A stretch of DNA of 64,000 nucleotides from positions 60,001 to 124,000 of the forward strand of contig CAJNDS010002080.1 in the NCBI GenBank assembly GCA_905221605.1, given 5' to 3'. This document shows, piece by piece, positions 10,505 to 20,514 of this stretch; positions within the stretch are counted from its first letter, which is position 1; each line of letters begins with the position of its first letter. This DNA is from Symbiodinium natans. Taxonomy: Eukaryota > Sar > Dinophyceae > Suessiales > Symbiodiniaceae. The position numbers were made by a program, and so were the translations under genes. The notes under the pieces were generated by a model. That model did no database searches and was not told the origin of the DNA. It saw nothing but the letters and a program-made list of their open reading frames with translations.

Positions 10505-12005
10505 CATAACCTCTACAAACCCCTTCATACGACTCAAGACTTCGTAACCGCCAAAACAACTCAACCCCGACAACCCGAAACCTGAAGCCCCAAAGCCAGA
10601 CCTAAACAGCCCAAATTCAGCATAAGCCCTAGAGCTCCAAAACCCTGAACAGCCTAAATTCAACACAATCCAAAGCCCGAAGCCCCTAACAACCGCAAAA
10701 GCCCTCAACAACCCTTTAAACATTCGAAGAAACAAGCCTCCATAAACTGAAATAACACCCTTCCTGCTACGCGGTGGTCGCAATCCCTAAACCCTAGAAC
10801 CCTGAAAACCCGACAAACCTAGAGCCCTAACACCCTAAAGCCCTAAACCTAAATCCCTAAAACCCGAAAACACTAAAAGCCCCAAAACCCTACACTTAAA
10901 ACCCTAAACCCTAAACCCAAAAAAAACAAATTCACCCTAAAACCCATAAACAGCCTAAACGCCTAAAGCCCTCAAACACTAAAGCCCTATACACCCTAAC
11001 CCCAAAACCCCACAACCCTGAAACCCTACAAACCTAAATACCCTAAAACCCTAAACCCTGAACCCAAAATAAAGCCTAAAACCTTAAAACGGCCCCCTGC
11101 CCCGCCCCCCCATAAAGTGCCGAGGAAGTGGCAGTCCCATCCCTTCACGGGGCATGTGGCGCCTGGAGCCGAGGTTTAGGGTTAGAGTTTGGGGTTTCTA
11201 GGTGCTTCAGGGTGTTGGGATCTTGCGAGGTAGGTTGCCGATCAGTCTAGGAGTTTAGGATTTAGGGTTGAGGGTTTGAGAGACTTCGGGTTTGGGGGGG
11301 TTAGGGTTCAAAGGGTCGGATCTTGAGAGGTCTAATTCAGTACATTGATAGTACTAGTATGGAAACAGACACCAACGACCCCTGTGCAGTATGGCTTTTC
11401 GGTACTAAGCCCAGAATGGTACTGTATTGTCATGCTCAATCTCGTCATCATGGTATGTAGGAAATCTCAATGTCATTACGGTCCGCCGTCTATCCATATT
11501 GCGAATGTTAATTGTTGTGCCGTCATCATCACCATCCTCATTCTCATCGCCATCATCACCGCCCTAAACCCCAAACCCCAAACCCTAAACCCTGAACCCT
11601 CAACCATCATCATCATCATCATCATCATCGTTGCGGTTCTGGGCGTCAGGAGAAATATATAGTCATGGGCCCTAAGATGGCTGGGTCAGGGTTCATGGCT
11701 GAGCCAAGGAGGAGGAGGGGCCTCTTACTAGGGTGTAGGGCTTTGGGGTACGACCCTCGTCCCTAAACCCCAGGGATCACCAGGGCTGATGAGGGGTCAG
11801 GGTTTGGGGGCCTTGGGCTTATAAGCAAGGTTCGGTAGGGTCGTGGGGCCCCACGCCCGGGTCTAGGGTTGTAGTGCTTGGGAATCCAAGACCAAAGGCT
11901 CATAGCCCCTAAACACCTAACCCTGACAAGAACATCCTTGAACTCTACGTAAGACCTGGAAATCCCTTTACCCTAAACTACATACACCCGGAAATTCCTC
12001 AACCC
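10505..12005. other. Degenerate CCCTAAA filler and an interrupted ATC microsatellite
   Basis: 10560-11090 is almost entirely degraded CCCTAAA/CCCGAAA. 11520-11630 is ATC-rich repeat cut by a telomere-like tract. The apparent ORF at 11345-11662 is made of this simple repeat. 11660-12000 is filler without recognisable features. Confidence 0.6.
11524..11630 (+). repeat. (ATC)n microsatellite split by a telomere-like tract
   Basis: Imperfect ATC/CTC triplets (11524-11560) and a cleaner (CAT)8-9 run (11604-11629) flank about 40 bp of CCCCAAA/CCCTAAA. The simplest reading is insertion of telomeric sequence into a pre-existing triplet repeat. Confidence 0.8.
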
Positions 12006-12009
12006 GAAA

Positions 12010-12524
12010 CTCTGGATGAGGCAGGCCTTTGATGCCGAGGTGACGCTCGCACATCTCGTCGCTCTCACAGACAAACTGGCTGCAGACTCCTCTCTTCTCT
12101 TTGTTGTGGGATTCTCGTGCCGAACGAGACCCCCTTGGTTGTAGTTCTTTCCTATGCGCTCTCACACTTTGAATGGAACAAAAGCAGGAAACGAACAGTT
12201 GGCGCATGCACAAAAACTACAATTCCGGGTCCAAGCTTGGAGTTTTGCGAGAAACGACGGATCGGGCTCCTGACACCCCGACAAGGTCCACGCCATCTAG
12301 CCGAATCTAGCCACGATTGTGTTGATGGGGCTTATTCAGGGTTGTTCTCAGGGCGAGGCGAACCAAAACCTGCAATACCTTTGCTTGACCTGAAGCCCTA
12401 AACCCTAAACCCTAAACCCTAAACCCTAAACCCTAAACCCTAAACCCTAAACCCTAAACCCTAAACCCTAAACCCTAAAACCTAAACCTGCCCCAGCGGC
12501 TCCTGCAGCAAAGTTGATGGTATC
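12010..12524 (-). CDS. Putative exons of a minus-strand gene, unrecognised
   Basis: Three pieces have good local signals. 12524-12488 follows the strong tract CTCCCCTCTGGCCATCTAG and ends G before GTTTAGG, reading DTINFAAGAAGA. 12296-12221 follows GGCTAG and reads MAWTLSGCQEPDPSFLAKLQ up to GTAGTT. 12166-12010 follows a long pyrimidine tract and CAAAG and ends with HLGIKGLPHPE after a Cys-rich stretch (GVCSQFVCESDEMC). The phases between the pieces do not all close, so the exact joins or the membership of the middle piece are unsettled. Confidence 0.4.
12396..12480 (-). repeat. Telomeric array CCCTAAA, about 85 bp
   Basis: Perfect heptamers. On the minus strand this is (TTTAGGG)n, and it starts immediately after the candidate exon ending at 12488, supplying the GTTTAG of the possible 5' splice site. 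Confidence 0.95.
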
Positions 12525-13226
12525 CTAGATGGCCAGAGGGGAGAGAGGAGTCAAGAAACCCTAGCAGCAGATCCTTAAAAAGACAGATCGCACCAAATCC
12601 AGGCCCTAAGCCCTAAGCCCTAAACCCTAAAATCCCTAAAATCCCTAAAGCCCGGAAATCCCTGAACCCTAAACCCTTGCATCCTAAGCCCCTAAACCGG
12701 AAAACCCACAATCCCTAAACCCAAAAAACCCTAGAACCCCTAAACTCGTCGAGATTCCTTTCAAGCCACATCTTCTGTACCAGGTCTATGCAGCAAGTCA
12801 AAGGCTGAAGAAAAACTCGAGTGCTAAACCCAAGAGTAACTTATACGAAGGGTTTAGGTTCAGGGTGTAGGGTTGAGGGTGACCCAAGAGTCGCCAAGGA
12901 ATGAAACAGGTATTCTTGTTGGTTAAAAGGGGTATAGAAGTGAACCTAAACCCGAAAAAAAGGAACAAGGGCCTACTCTCGGTCTCAGAGTTCTTGCAAG
13001 GTGCAAGAGCGACTTGGGGGAGGAGTCTAGTGCTACTGGGATTAGTACGCTTGACAGTGGTAATACCTGGTAGGGTTTGTAAGGTTTGGGGCCAAACGAT
13101 TTCGGGAGAGGTTGGTCTGAAACAAGACACAGGGTTGAGGGCTCGGCACTGGTTTGGAAAGCCTGACAAGACTTGTCCCAGAAAACCCTCAACCCTAAAC
13201 CCTGAAGCCTAAACCGCAACTCTTAC

Positions 13227-13298
13227 TGCACGCCGAGCTGCAGTGATGCCAGCCTTGGACCAGCCTCCCCGCATTGGCAGTACTTGGAGCCCTTTTGA
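13227..13298 (-). CDS. Candidate internal exon with consensus borders, unrecognised
   Basis: The 72-nt minus-strand segment sits between CCTTACTCAG and GTAAGAG, the best-looking conventional acceptor and donor pair in this part of the window. It is phase 0 at both ends and encodes 24 residues containing LQVLPMRGGWSKAGITAARR. The plus strand is open as far as a TGA. No family is recognised. Confidence 0.45.
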
Positions 13299-13417
13299 CT
13301 GAGTAAGGCGGGCTTAGGGTTTAAGGTTTAGGGTTTAGGGTTTAGGGCTTAGGGTTCAGGGTTTAAGGCTTCGGGTATCGGTCGTACGGGGAATGTCCAT
13401 TTAGTTTTTCGGGGATA

Positions 13418-14163
13418 CTACATCGACTTACAAAGCCAAAAAGACTTCCAAGCAGAATAAGCTTGTTGCGACTCTGTTGACTCGAGCTTTGCCTTGGACC
13501 AGTCTTTGTTCCCTAGAAGCAACGCAACCTCATCCTGTCTGGAACAACAGGGAATGGTCCAAGAAGGAAGAATTGCCTGAAAGGAACAATGTGGGGAGAA
13601 AAGACCTCGAGCCTGAATAGTGACAATGCAAATCGATGAGGCTCGGAGGCTGTGAATGCCACATCTAGAAGTCGCATTCCCAAAACTTGGCCATGCGCTC
13701 TGGTCTTGCAGGGCTTGGTTTCGCAACAGAGGGAAAAGGATGAGTAATGACTTGCCAGTCTGCAACCCACATGGCAGGCAAGTCCGTCAAGGGCGCGGCC
13801 CGAAAGCCCTGTGCTGCAGCTGCCACACGCAAGGCTTCGGAGATCACACTCAATAAAGCAACGGCATGCCCGAAACAGAAACCACACACGCCGCAACGGC
13901 TTGCAACTGACACATGTCTGCTGAGGGCCCTATAGATACGAGGTCGCAACCATGACAATTGTAGACGAATCAAGGTTTCGGAAGGACGTGGCAGGTGCAT
14001 CGATCTGTCGTACTTGAAGGGAAAAGGGCGGCTTGGATTCAAGGGTCGGGCACCCTAAGGCCCTTGCGCTCAATTGACAACTCCTGTAAGGGCCTATGAA
14101 CATAAACGAAACATCTGTGCTCGTGCGCTTGATGTCAGTAAGTGTGACCGCTGTTGAGTGCAT
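13418..14163. other. Coding-like unique island, strand and frame unresolved
   Basis: About 750 bp of non-telomeric GC-rich DNA is open in several frames on both strands. A minus-strand acceptor CCGCCCTTTTCCCTTCAAG at about 14000 precedes an open segment reading RQIDAPATSFRNLDSSTIVM. A plus ORF at 13747-13935 is Lys/Ala-rich (KSVKGAARKPCAAAATRKAS). Either could be an exon. No domain is recognised. Confidence 0.35.
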
Positions 14164-14175
14164 GTGCTTCTTGCT

Positions 14176-14280
14176 TCACTACCACGATCACTACAATTAC
14201 TACCACCACCACTACCACTACCCGGCACTCTACCACGCCACCACCCTACTACTCTGCCGTTCTACCACCCTACACTTGAC
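14176..14280 (+). repeat. Imperfect ACC/ACT trinucleotide repeat
   Basis: Runs of ACC, ACT and TAC triplets make a diverged microsatellite. The apparent His/Tyr-rich ORF across it is a by-product. Confidence 0.8.
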
Positions 14281-15078
14281 GACGAAGCCGACATTACAGG
14301 AGACACCCAAAACCCCTAAGCCCACGGTCTGGGCGAAATCGCGGTGTACCAATAAGGCCCCCCTGCTGTACAACCACCCACCCCAACCCTACCACGAACA
14401 CCTTCTGCAATAATCCCGTAAACCCTAAACCCAAAAACACTTTACATTGCAGTCTAACAGTTGGCATCTGTAGAAACACGTTGGAATGGGTCAACATGGG
14501 GGAGGGGGAGGGGTCATCGACCCAACACTCAAAACCCCAAACCCAGAGGGCTACGGCATCTACATAACAAGAAGGCTTCCTGCTTCAGGTCTGCACGAGT
14601 CTGCACCTTAGGGTTTGCGATCTGCAGGTTTGGGGTTTCGCCTGAGGCTCAAAATTGCTCGAACAAAAAGCCTCTTTCAGTGTGGTCTGTTGGGCCGCAA
14701 ACCCAAAACCCCAATGAAGGCCTTAAATCCTCAAACCCTCAAACCATCTCAACCTGGAACCAAGTGACTAAAGGAGGGACCCTTATAAGGGACCTTGGAG
14801 GTTCTTTAGGGGTTTGTTTAGGGGCTACTTAGATATATAGTCCCCTTAATAGACATCCTGAAGAGATCCTTAGATCCTAGTGGGCTCTGGGTTTAGGAGT
14901 AGACACTGAAGATCCTTAGTAGGGCCCAAAGACGATATCCCACACAAGGGACGTAAACCCTGAACCCCCCATTTTCAAGCCCAAGGGTTTAGGGTTTAGA
15001 GCTTAGGGTTTAGGGTTTAGGGTTTAGGGTTGCCTCACCCCACCACCCACTGTCAATTCTCCCATTCTGGAGCTCTAG

Positions 15079-15201
15079 AGCATTGTGGGCCTTTCTGGGA
15101 GGGCCCCGAAGGGATCAAGTATTTCAGCACGTGGAACGGGTTCCGTGTCTATGTCTTGAGGGGCTTGCCGCAAAGGGAGTACAGATCAGCAGAATCAGCA
15201 G
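15079..15201 (+). CDS. Candidate internal exon, unrecognised
   Basis: It follows the pyrimidine-rich TCTCCCATTCTGGAGCTCTAG and ends CAG before GTCGTG. The 123-nt exon reads HCGPFWEGPEGIKYFSTWNG, then FRVYVLRGLPQREYRSAESA, a balanced, non-repetitive composition. It is open 2 bases into a codon at the 5' border and 1 base at the 3' border. TTTAGGG repeats stand upstream at 14985-15030. The function is unknown. Confidence 0.52.
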
Positions 15202-15554
15202 GTCGTGAGTAACGGTCCCAAATCTAGGATGTCCTACCACCACAACAATGTTTGCACTGGAATGCTAACAATATTCATGTTTCTGAGAGCCTAAGCCCTA
15301 AACCCTAGACCCAAAACCTGGATAAGAAGCAATAACGTTGTTTACAAAAGCGCTCCGAACACCCTATACCCTGAACCCTAAGCCATATACCCAAATTATC
15401 CATGTACCGTCATCATGCACCTCCCTAAAGCTACGATATAGAAACCCCCTTTAAGGAACAAGCATATACTATACAGGTACATGGATCCAACCCTAAACCC
15501 TAAACCCGAAAGCCTAACCCCATTGAACCCTAAACCCTAAGCAAGCAGGCACAC

Positions 15555-15624
15555 CTTCGTTGCAAACGCAGCTCTGCGCCGTCGCGTTGTAGGCACCTGC
15601 GAAGGTTCCCCAGCAGGCGAACTT
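15555..15624 (-). CDS. Candidate Cys-rich exon, unrecognised
   Basis: The 70-nt minus-strand segment after TTTGATAG and before GTGTGC encodes KFACWGTFAGAYNATAQSCV followed by CNE. The Cys and aromatic spacing suggests an extracellular disulfide-rich module, but no family can be named from this length. The plus strand is also open here, so the strand is a preference. Confidence 0.35.
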
Positions 15625-16965
15625 CTATCAAACCCGAAGTGCTTTAAAATTTACCCTTCTGGGTCTTCAGGACCAGGGTGTGTTGGGGGTGTCGGGTGTT
15701 GGCGGTTTAGGGTCTTAGGGCTTGGGGTGCTCGGATTGTAGGGTCTAGGGTATTCGGGTTTTAGGGCGGGTTTAGGGGCTCTTGCTATCAGCTCCAAGGA
15801 TTGTTGAGGGTCTAAGGTTTCCAGGGTTCAGGACTCAGAGTTTCAAGGTTTGGGGGCTCCCCTGTCTGGCAGTCTTCACTCGGATCTTCAATCAGTTGGC
15901 ACTAGCATACCTATTGTGGTATAGCTGTTGCTGCAGGGGAACGGCCTATTGCACTGCAAGGCAAGACTATGGCCCTGTGTCCTTGCTAATTATGCCTCAT
16001 CATCTCTTGAAAACGCAAGCAAGCAAGCAAGCAGGTAACACACACACACACACACAAACTCACGCTCGCACACATGCACGTACGCACGCATGGAACGAAA
16101 GAGCTGCTCGAGATACCCTAAAACCTGTGAGCCCCCATTCACTCTGCAAACCCCCCTCCTATTCTCGACCCACTACGTTTCCATTACGCTCTCTGTTTTG
16201 GGGCATCTGAGCTTGTCCGCAAAGATACCAGAAGTAGCCTTCAACGCAATTTAAGTTCCAAACAGCACCCTACACCCCTAGACCATATAAACCCTTGGCC
16301 ACCCGCACCCGTCCCTCCCCCTTCCCCGGCGCCATGGTCGCAGTAGTGTTCTTTGGCAGCCACGCAGACAAGCAGACCTGGGCTGCGGACTATTGCTGAG
16401 CATGAAGTCCTAAGCCCTAGAATACCCTGCACCAGAACCCCTGAACCTCAAGCCCTGAACACACAGAATCTCCTAGAGATACTGCGATCTTTTCAAGTCT
16501 GAAGCTGGGACCCTAAACCCTCAGATTTTTTTCAGAACCCGCTACCTTCTCAAGCAGCTTCCCATGTCAGAAGCATCTTGGATCCCCCCATGAACATTTT
16601 GTGTAGAAGCCAAGATCAGGACTCCCCATCAGAGGGGTCCTCTCAAAAGGAAAACCTCTTGAGTTCAGGGCTTCTGGGGCTCTGGTGGGGAACCTTAGCT
16701 ATAGACCCTAAACCCTTTAGATTCTAAACTCCGTTCAGGGGCCTTGAAGGAGGGATTCCACAGGGCTCAGGGGCTGTTTGGGAAGGTTTGGGGCTTGAAG
16801 CGCTCTTGGGCTTAGGGGTTTCACGGCTCAAGGTTTAGGTACGGTCTAGGGTTTAGGGGTTAGGGGTTTAGGGCTTAGGTGTTAGGGGTTCAGGGGTCTG
16901 CGGCTTGGGTTTAGGGGTTTAGGCGGCTTCGGGGTTCAACGTGATAAAGCAAACCCTAATGCCCT

Positions 16966-17045
16966 TCAGGAGTTTATGGCGTCGGGTAGAGACTTCAGCG
17001 GGTCAAGGGCGCAGGCGCGTGCCGAAGGTGGCCGCTGGGCTTTCG
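16966..17045 (-). CDS. Candidate terminal exon, unrecognised
   Basis: A strong pyrimidine tract CCTTTCCGCTTTATCTCCCAG precedes an open segment that ends in TGA at 16968-16966 and encodes 25 residues (KAQRPPSARACALDPLKSLP and five more). Two other frames also end in stops nearby. The acceptor is the main support. Confidence 0.35.
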
Positions 17046-17432
17046 CTGGGAGATAAAGCGGAAAGGTTTAGGGTTTACGGTTTATACTTGCAAGCATATA
17101 GGGTTTAGGGTTCAGGGTTTGGGGCTGGGGGGTTTGAGAGCTTAAGTTCATTCTCGTTGGGTGTACAAGGTACTTGGGGGTAGCTCATGTTGCTGATGGC
17201 TTCTGAGGTGCACAGGACCCTCCCCCAGTTTGGGTTTGTAAGCCCTGGAGCCTAAAAGCCTAAAGCCTCAAAGCCCAGAGAGTCTAAACTCTACACACCG
17301 GGCGGTTGGCCCCTGGAGCCCTTTACCACACTAAGGAAGCCCAAACCCTATAAACTAAAAACCCTGGACCGTAAACCGAAACCATAAAACCTCCAAACCC
17401 CCAAAAAGACTCGAGCTCCGAGACCCCTGCCC

Positions 17433-17520
17433 GGCAACTCTAATGTAGTTCCTTTTTGAGGCTAGGTATAGGGGACTCTAGTATACTACCCCAAAAAGGT
17501 ACTACATGGGAGCCTTTAGG
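17433..17520. mobile_element. MITE-like element, family B, copy 1
   Basis: About 88 bp palindromic: (T)CTAATGTAGTTCCTTTTTG at one end, CAAAAAGGTACTACAT(G)GGAGCC at the other, and GTATAGGGGACTCTAGTATA between. Copies also lie at 17826-17909 and 40891-40980. Confidence 0.7.
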
Positions 17521-17825
17521 TAGCCTTCTAGGAGAGACCTGTCTACAGGAGCCCCGAAGGGGTTAGGAGTCCCACACTCAGAGCTCTCAGCGGAATATCG
17601 CGCCCTAAACTCCACAGCTGAGGGAAGGCAACCGTTGCCCGTTTGATGCTCCTTCTGGGTTTAGGGTGTTATAGGATTTATGGGGCTTATGGAGTTTTTT
17701 CGGGTCTATATATAGGGTCTTATAGGGTTTTTTCTAGGCCTTACAGGGTTTATAGGCTTTACAGGGGTTGTAGGCGTTTTAGGGTTGTATACAGCAGGGC
17801 TTACAGGGTTTACAGGGTTTACCAC

Positions 17826-17909
17826 AGGCTCCGATGTAGTACCTTTTTGGGGTAGTATACTGGAATCCCCTAAACTAACCCAAAAATGAACTACTTTGGA
17901 GCCTTTGGG
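17826..17909. mobile_element. MITE-like element, family B, copy 2 (core inverted)
   Basis: It has the same ends (GGCTCCGATGTAGTACC and its complement before GGAGCCTTTGGG), but the core reads in the opposite direction from copies 1 and 3. That is consistent with flipping between its own inverted arms or with insertion in the other orientation. Confidence 0.65.
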
Positions 17910-18598
17910 TAGGCTTCAGGCGAGAAGCCCAAGGCTGCGAGGCGAGCCATGGGTCCTTTTGCCGGCAGAATTTGGGACCCGTGGCGGCACGACGATCTCG
18001 GAGAAGGAGAGCCGAAAAAGCAACGCACCGGTGCCGGCGGACGCTTGAGGACTGGGAGGGGTGTAGGGGTTTGGGGTTCACTTGGCTTTAGGGTTCAAGA
18101 AGTTCAAGAGTTCTGAGTTGTAGAGATGATGAGAGTGCTGACGCCGGTGTGTGTCTATGGAGGATGTACATTTCAGAGAGCACTTGCAAATCCAGAACCC
18201 TGGGGCGTGAGAATCCGAAAACAACCCAAACCACTAAGCCTTGAACTTTGTAGGTCTTTCCTTTATGGGCTGAGCACGTAGGCCTCATCTCGCAACTATA
18301 CATATATACATGTACATGTGCGTAGGGAATAACATATGTGTATATATATATATACACATTCTACACAAAGCCACTTGTAAGTGGTAAGGTATGGATGGGC
18401 AACAAACCACATACATTTGGCCCCTGGAACGATCTCGGATTGATTCTGCGCTTCAGGGTTGAGGGTCGAAGCGTGGGTTGCCTGCGACTGTGTTCTCGGG
18501 TGTATGGTACCCAAGGTTTAAGGTTTAGATGGGAGATGGGTTTAGGGTTTAGGGTTTAGGGTTTAGGGTTTAGGGTTTAGGGTTTAGGGTGCCCTAGG

Positions 18599-18874
18599 AT
18601 GGAGAAGGAAACGCGCTCTTGGTATAAAGTGGTTGCTAGCCGAGAGCCCGACCCTTACCAAGGACGAAGTGGGCGTCCTAGCAGCCCTAACATCAACCAC
18701 CTCAGTTGGGATGTGCCCCCAATGGAGATTGTAATAAGGGGTACTATAATCCCTATTTCGGACTGTTCGTATAGGGGGGGGAGCATCCCAACACCTAAGT
18801 GCCATCCCAAACCAGACAGCTCTTTGGACTTGGACGTCCTACAGCCCGAAAGACGAAACACTCCCTAAACCCTA
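18599..18874 (+). CDS. ORF split by an inverted-repeat element that behaves like an introner
   Basis: The reading begins at ATG 18599 (MEKETRSWYKVVASREPDPY) and reaches CACCTCAG at 18705. An 86-bp inverted-repeat element (18706-18791) plus a second copy of the octamer (CACCTAAG, 18792-18799) follows. Removing 18706-18799 joins the halves in frame and reads on through NQTALWTWTSYSPKDETLPK to a stop, about 60 residues. The ORF is also open unspliced, so excision is not forced by the frame. The family is not recognised. Confidence 0.45.
18706..18791. mobile_element. MITE family A (TTGGGATG ends), copy in ORF, 8-bp target duplication
   Basis: Terminal inverted repeats TTGGGATG(T)(G)CCCCC and GGGGGGAGCATCCCAA enclose a second inverted pair (GTACTATAATCCC). 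It is flanked by CACCTCAG and CACCTAAG, an 8-bp duplication with one mismatch. Eight-base duplications occur in hAT-like and some other cut-and-paste groups. There is no transposase. Confidence 0.8.
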
Positions 18875-19130
18875 AACCCTAAACCCTAAACCCTAAACCC
18901 TAAACCCTGGACCCTAGACCCTAAACCCAACAAACCCCAAAGAGCCGATAAGCCCGATAAACCCTATAAACCCTATACACAACCCGCATAAACCCTATAT
19001 ACCCAAGAGACCTCAATGACCCCAACAAACCCTAAGCCCCACAAATCCTATGATGCCTACAAAGCCTAGAAACCCTGAATAAACCCTCTAAATCCTACAA
19101 AGCCCTCCAAACCCTATGAACCCTGACAAA

Positions 19131-19245
19131 ACCCTCTAAACCCTCTAAACCCTCTAAACCCTCTAAACCCTCTAAACCCTTCTAAACCCTCTAAACCCTC
19201 TAAACCCTCTAAGCCCTCTAAGCCCTCTAAACCCTCTAAACCCTG
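19131..19245 (-). repeat. Variant telomere-like 9-mer array CCCTCTAAA
   Basis: About twelve tandem CCCTCTAAA copies (complement TTTAGAGGG), a heptamer with two extra bases, homogeneous over 100 bp. The same 9-mer, inverted, forms the array at 53277-53347. Confidence 0.9.
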
Positions 19246-19256
19246 AATCCCAGGCC

Positions 19257-19373
19257 CAAACCCTAAACCCTAAACCCTAAACCCTAAACCCTAAACCCTA
19301 AACCCTAAACCCTAAACCCTAAACCCTAAACCCTAAACCCTAAACCCTAAACCCTAAACCCTAAACCCTAAAC
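19257..19373 (-). repeat. Telomeric array CCCTAAA, about 117 bp
   Basis: About 16 perfect heptamers. With the TTTAGGG tract that starts at 19498 it brackets a 120-bp GC-rich segment, like a tiny telomere-capped unit. Confidence 0.95.
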
Positions 19374-20395
19374 CCTCCTCACCCCCGAGCCGCCCCAACC
19401 AGGCCCCCCAACCAAGAACGATCCCAGGCTGACAAGACCAGTCCTGCAACCAAAGCATGGGCGCAAGATTGCTTTTTTTTGGGGGGGGGGGGGGGGGTTT
19501 AGGGTTTAGGGTTTTGTAGGGTTTTAAAGGGTTTGTGGGCTTTTGTGGGTTTGTTGTAGGGTTTTGAAGGAGTTGGGGCTTTTGTAGTGTTTTGAAGGAT
19601 TTGTAGGGTTTTGTGGGGTTTTGTTGGGGTGTAGGGTTGGTAAGGTTGTGTAGGGTTTGTAGGTTTTGCGGGGTCTTGTAGGTTTTGTGTGGTTTGTAGG
19701 ATTTGTAGGGTTGGTAGGGTTTTGGAACGTTTTGTAGCGGAGGGTTGTTCAACGGTTTGTGAAGGGTTTAGAGGGATTTTAATTCGGAATTTTAGTGTTT
19801 ATGGGGGTTCAGAAAACTGGTACTTCCCCCTGTCTGACAACACTTAACACCAGACAACTCTCCCCAAACTGAGGACCCGCAGAAGGCACTAACAAGACTG
19901 CAACCAGGCATGAAACCCAAACCCATAAACCCTAAAGGGTTTAGGGTTTAGGGTTTAGGGTTTAGGGTTTAGGGTTTAGGGTTTAGGGCTAAACACTATA
20001 AACCCTCGACCCTAAACCCCAAACCCCAAAACCAACGCGAGGCCCGCAGAAGGCAGGCTGTGGGTGGCACAAGGCGTCAACCCTAAACCCCAAAATCCTA
20101 AACCCTTACCTAGGGTTCAGGGTGTAGGGTGTAGGGTGTAGGGTTTAGGGTTTAGGGTTTAGGGTTTAGGGTTTAGGGTTTAGGGTTTAGGGTTTAGGGT
20201 TTAGGGGTGGTCTGGGATCTCATGAGAAGTGGCCCCAAGGAGTTGGACCACAGGCTGCGAGGAAGAGCTCAAGGGTTGCGGGGTTTTAGAGGGTTTAGGG
20301 TTTTGGGGTTTCAGGGTTTCTTGGTTTTAGGGTTTCAGGGTGTTAGGATTCTTGGGTTTAGGGTTTTTGGGATTTGGGGGTTTAGGGGTTTTAGG

Positions 20396-20514
20396 TTGGG
20401 ATGTTCCCCCTATACTAACAGTCCTACATGGGGATTGTAAGTGGGGAGGGGGGGGGGGGGGGGGGGGGGGCGGTACTATATTCCCCATAAGTTAGTGAAG
20501 GGGGAACATCCCAA
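20396..20514. mobile_element. MITE family A copy with perfect 8-bp target duplication and poly-G core
   Basis: TTGGGATGTTCCCCCTATACTAACAG and the complementary end (TTAGTGAAGGGGGAACATCCCAA, abbreviated) delimit 119 bp. Both flanks carry GTTTTAGG (20388-20395 and 20515-20522), a perfect 8-bp duplication. The core has a poly-G run of more than 20 bases. Confidence 0.85.

Larger units (their letters stand above)
15210..18595. other. Mixed filler with two candidate exons and two family B elements
   Basis: Outside the entries listed, this stretch is degraded CCCTAAA/TTTAGGG with short unique pieces. A microsatellite of AAGC, (CA)n and CGCACA lies at 16017-16090. 17931-18060 is a GC-rich island open in all frames (for example plus RLRGEPWVLLPAEFGTRGGT to a stop, with a competing minus reading), so I leave it uncalled. 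18296-18360 is ATATAT-rich. Confidence 0.45.

Noticed and set aside
18296-18360. ORFs across ATATAT-rich stretches at 18.3, 35.8, 38.4 and 62.4 kb
   Set aside because: Tyr/Ile runs come from microsatellites; part of the 62.4-kb region is used only where it reads as an exon of the larger model.
20207-20440. Plus ORF of repeated GFR/GFQ/LGF
   Set aside because: Encoded by degenerate TTTAGGG variants; many similar ORFs (for example 17643-17855, 23059-23213 and 44000-44370) were dropped for the same reason.
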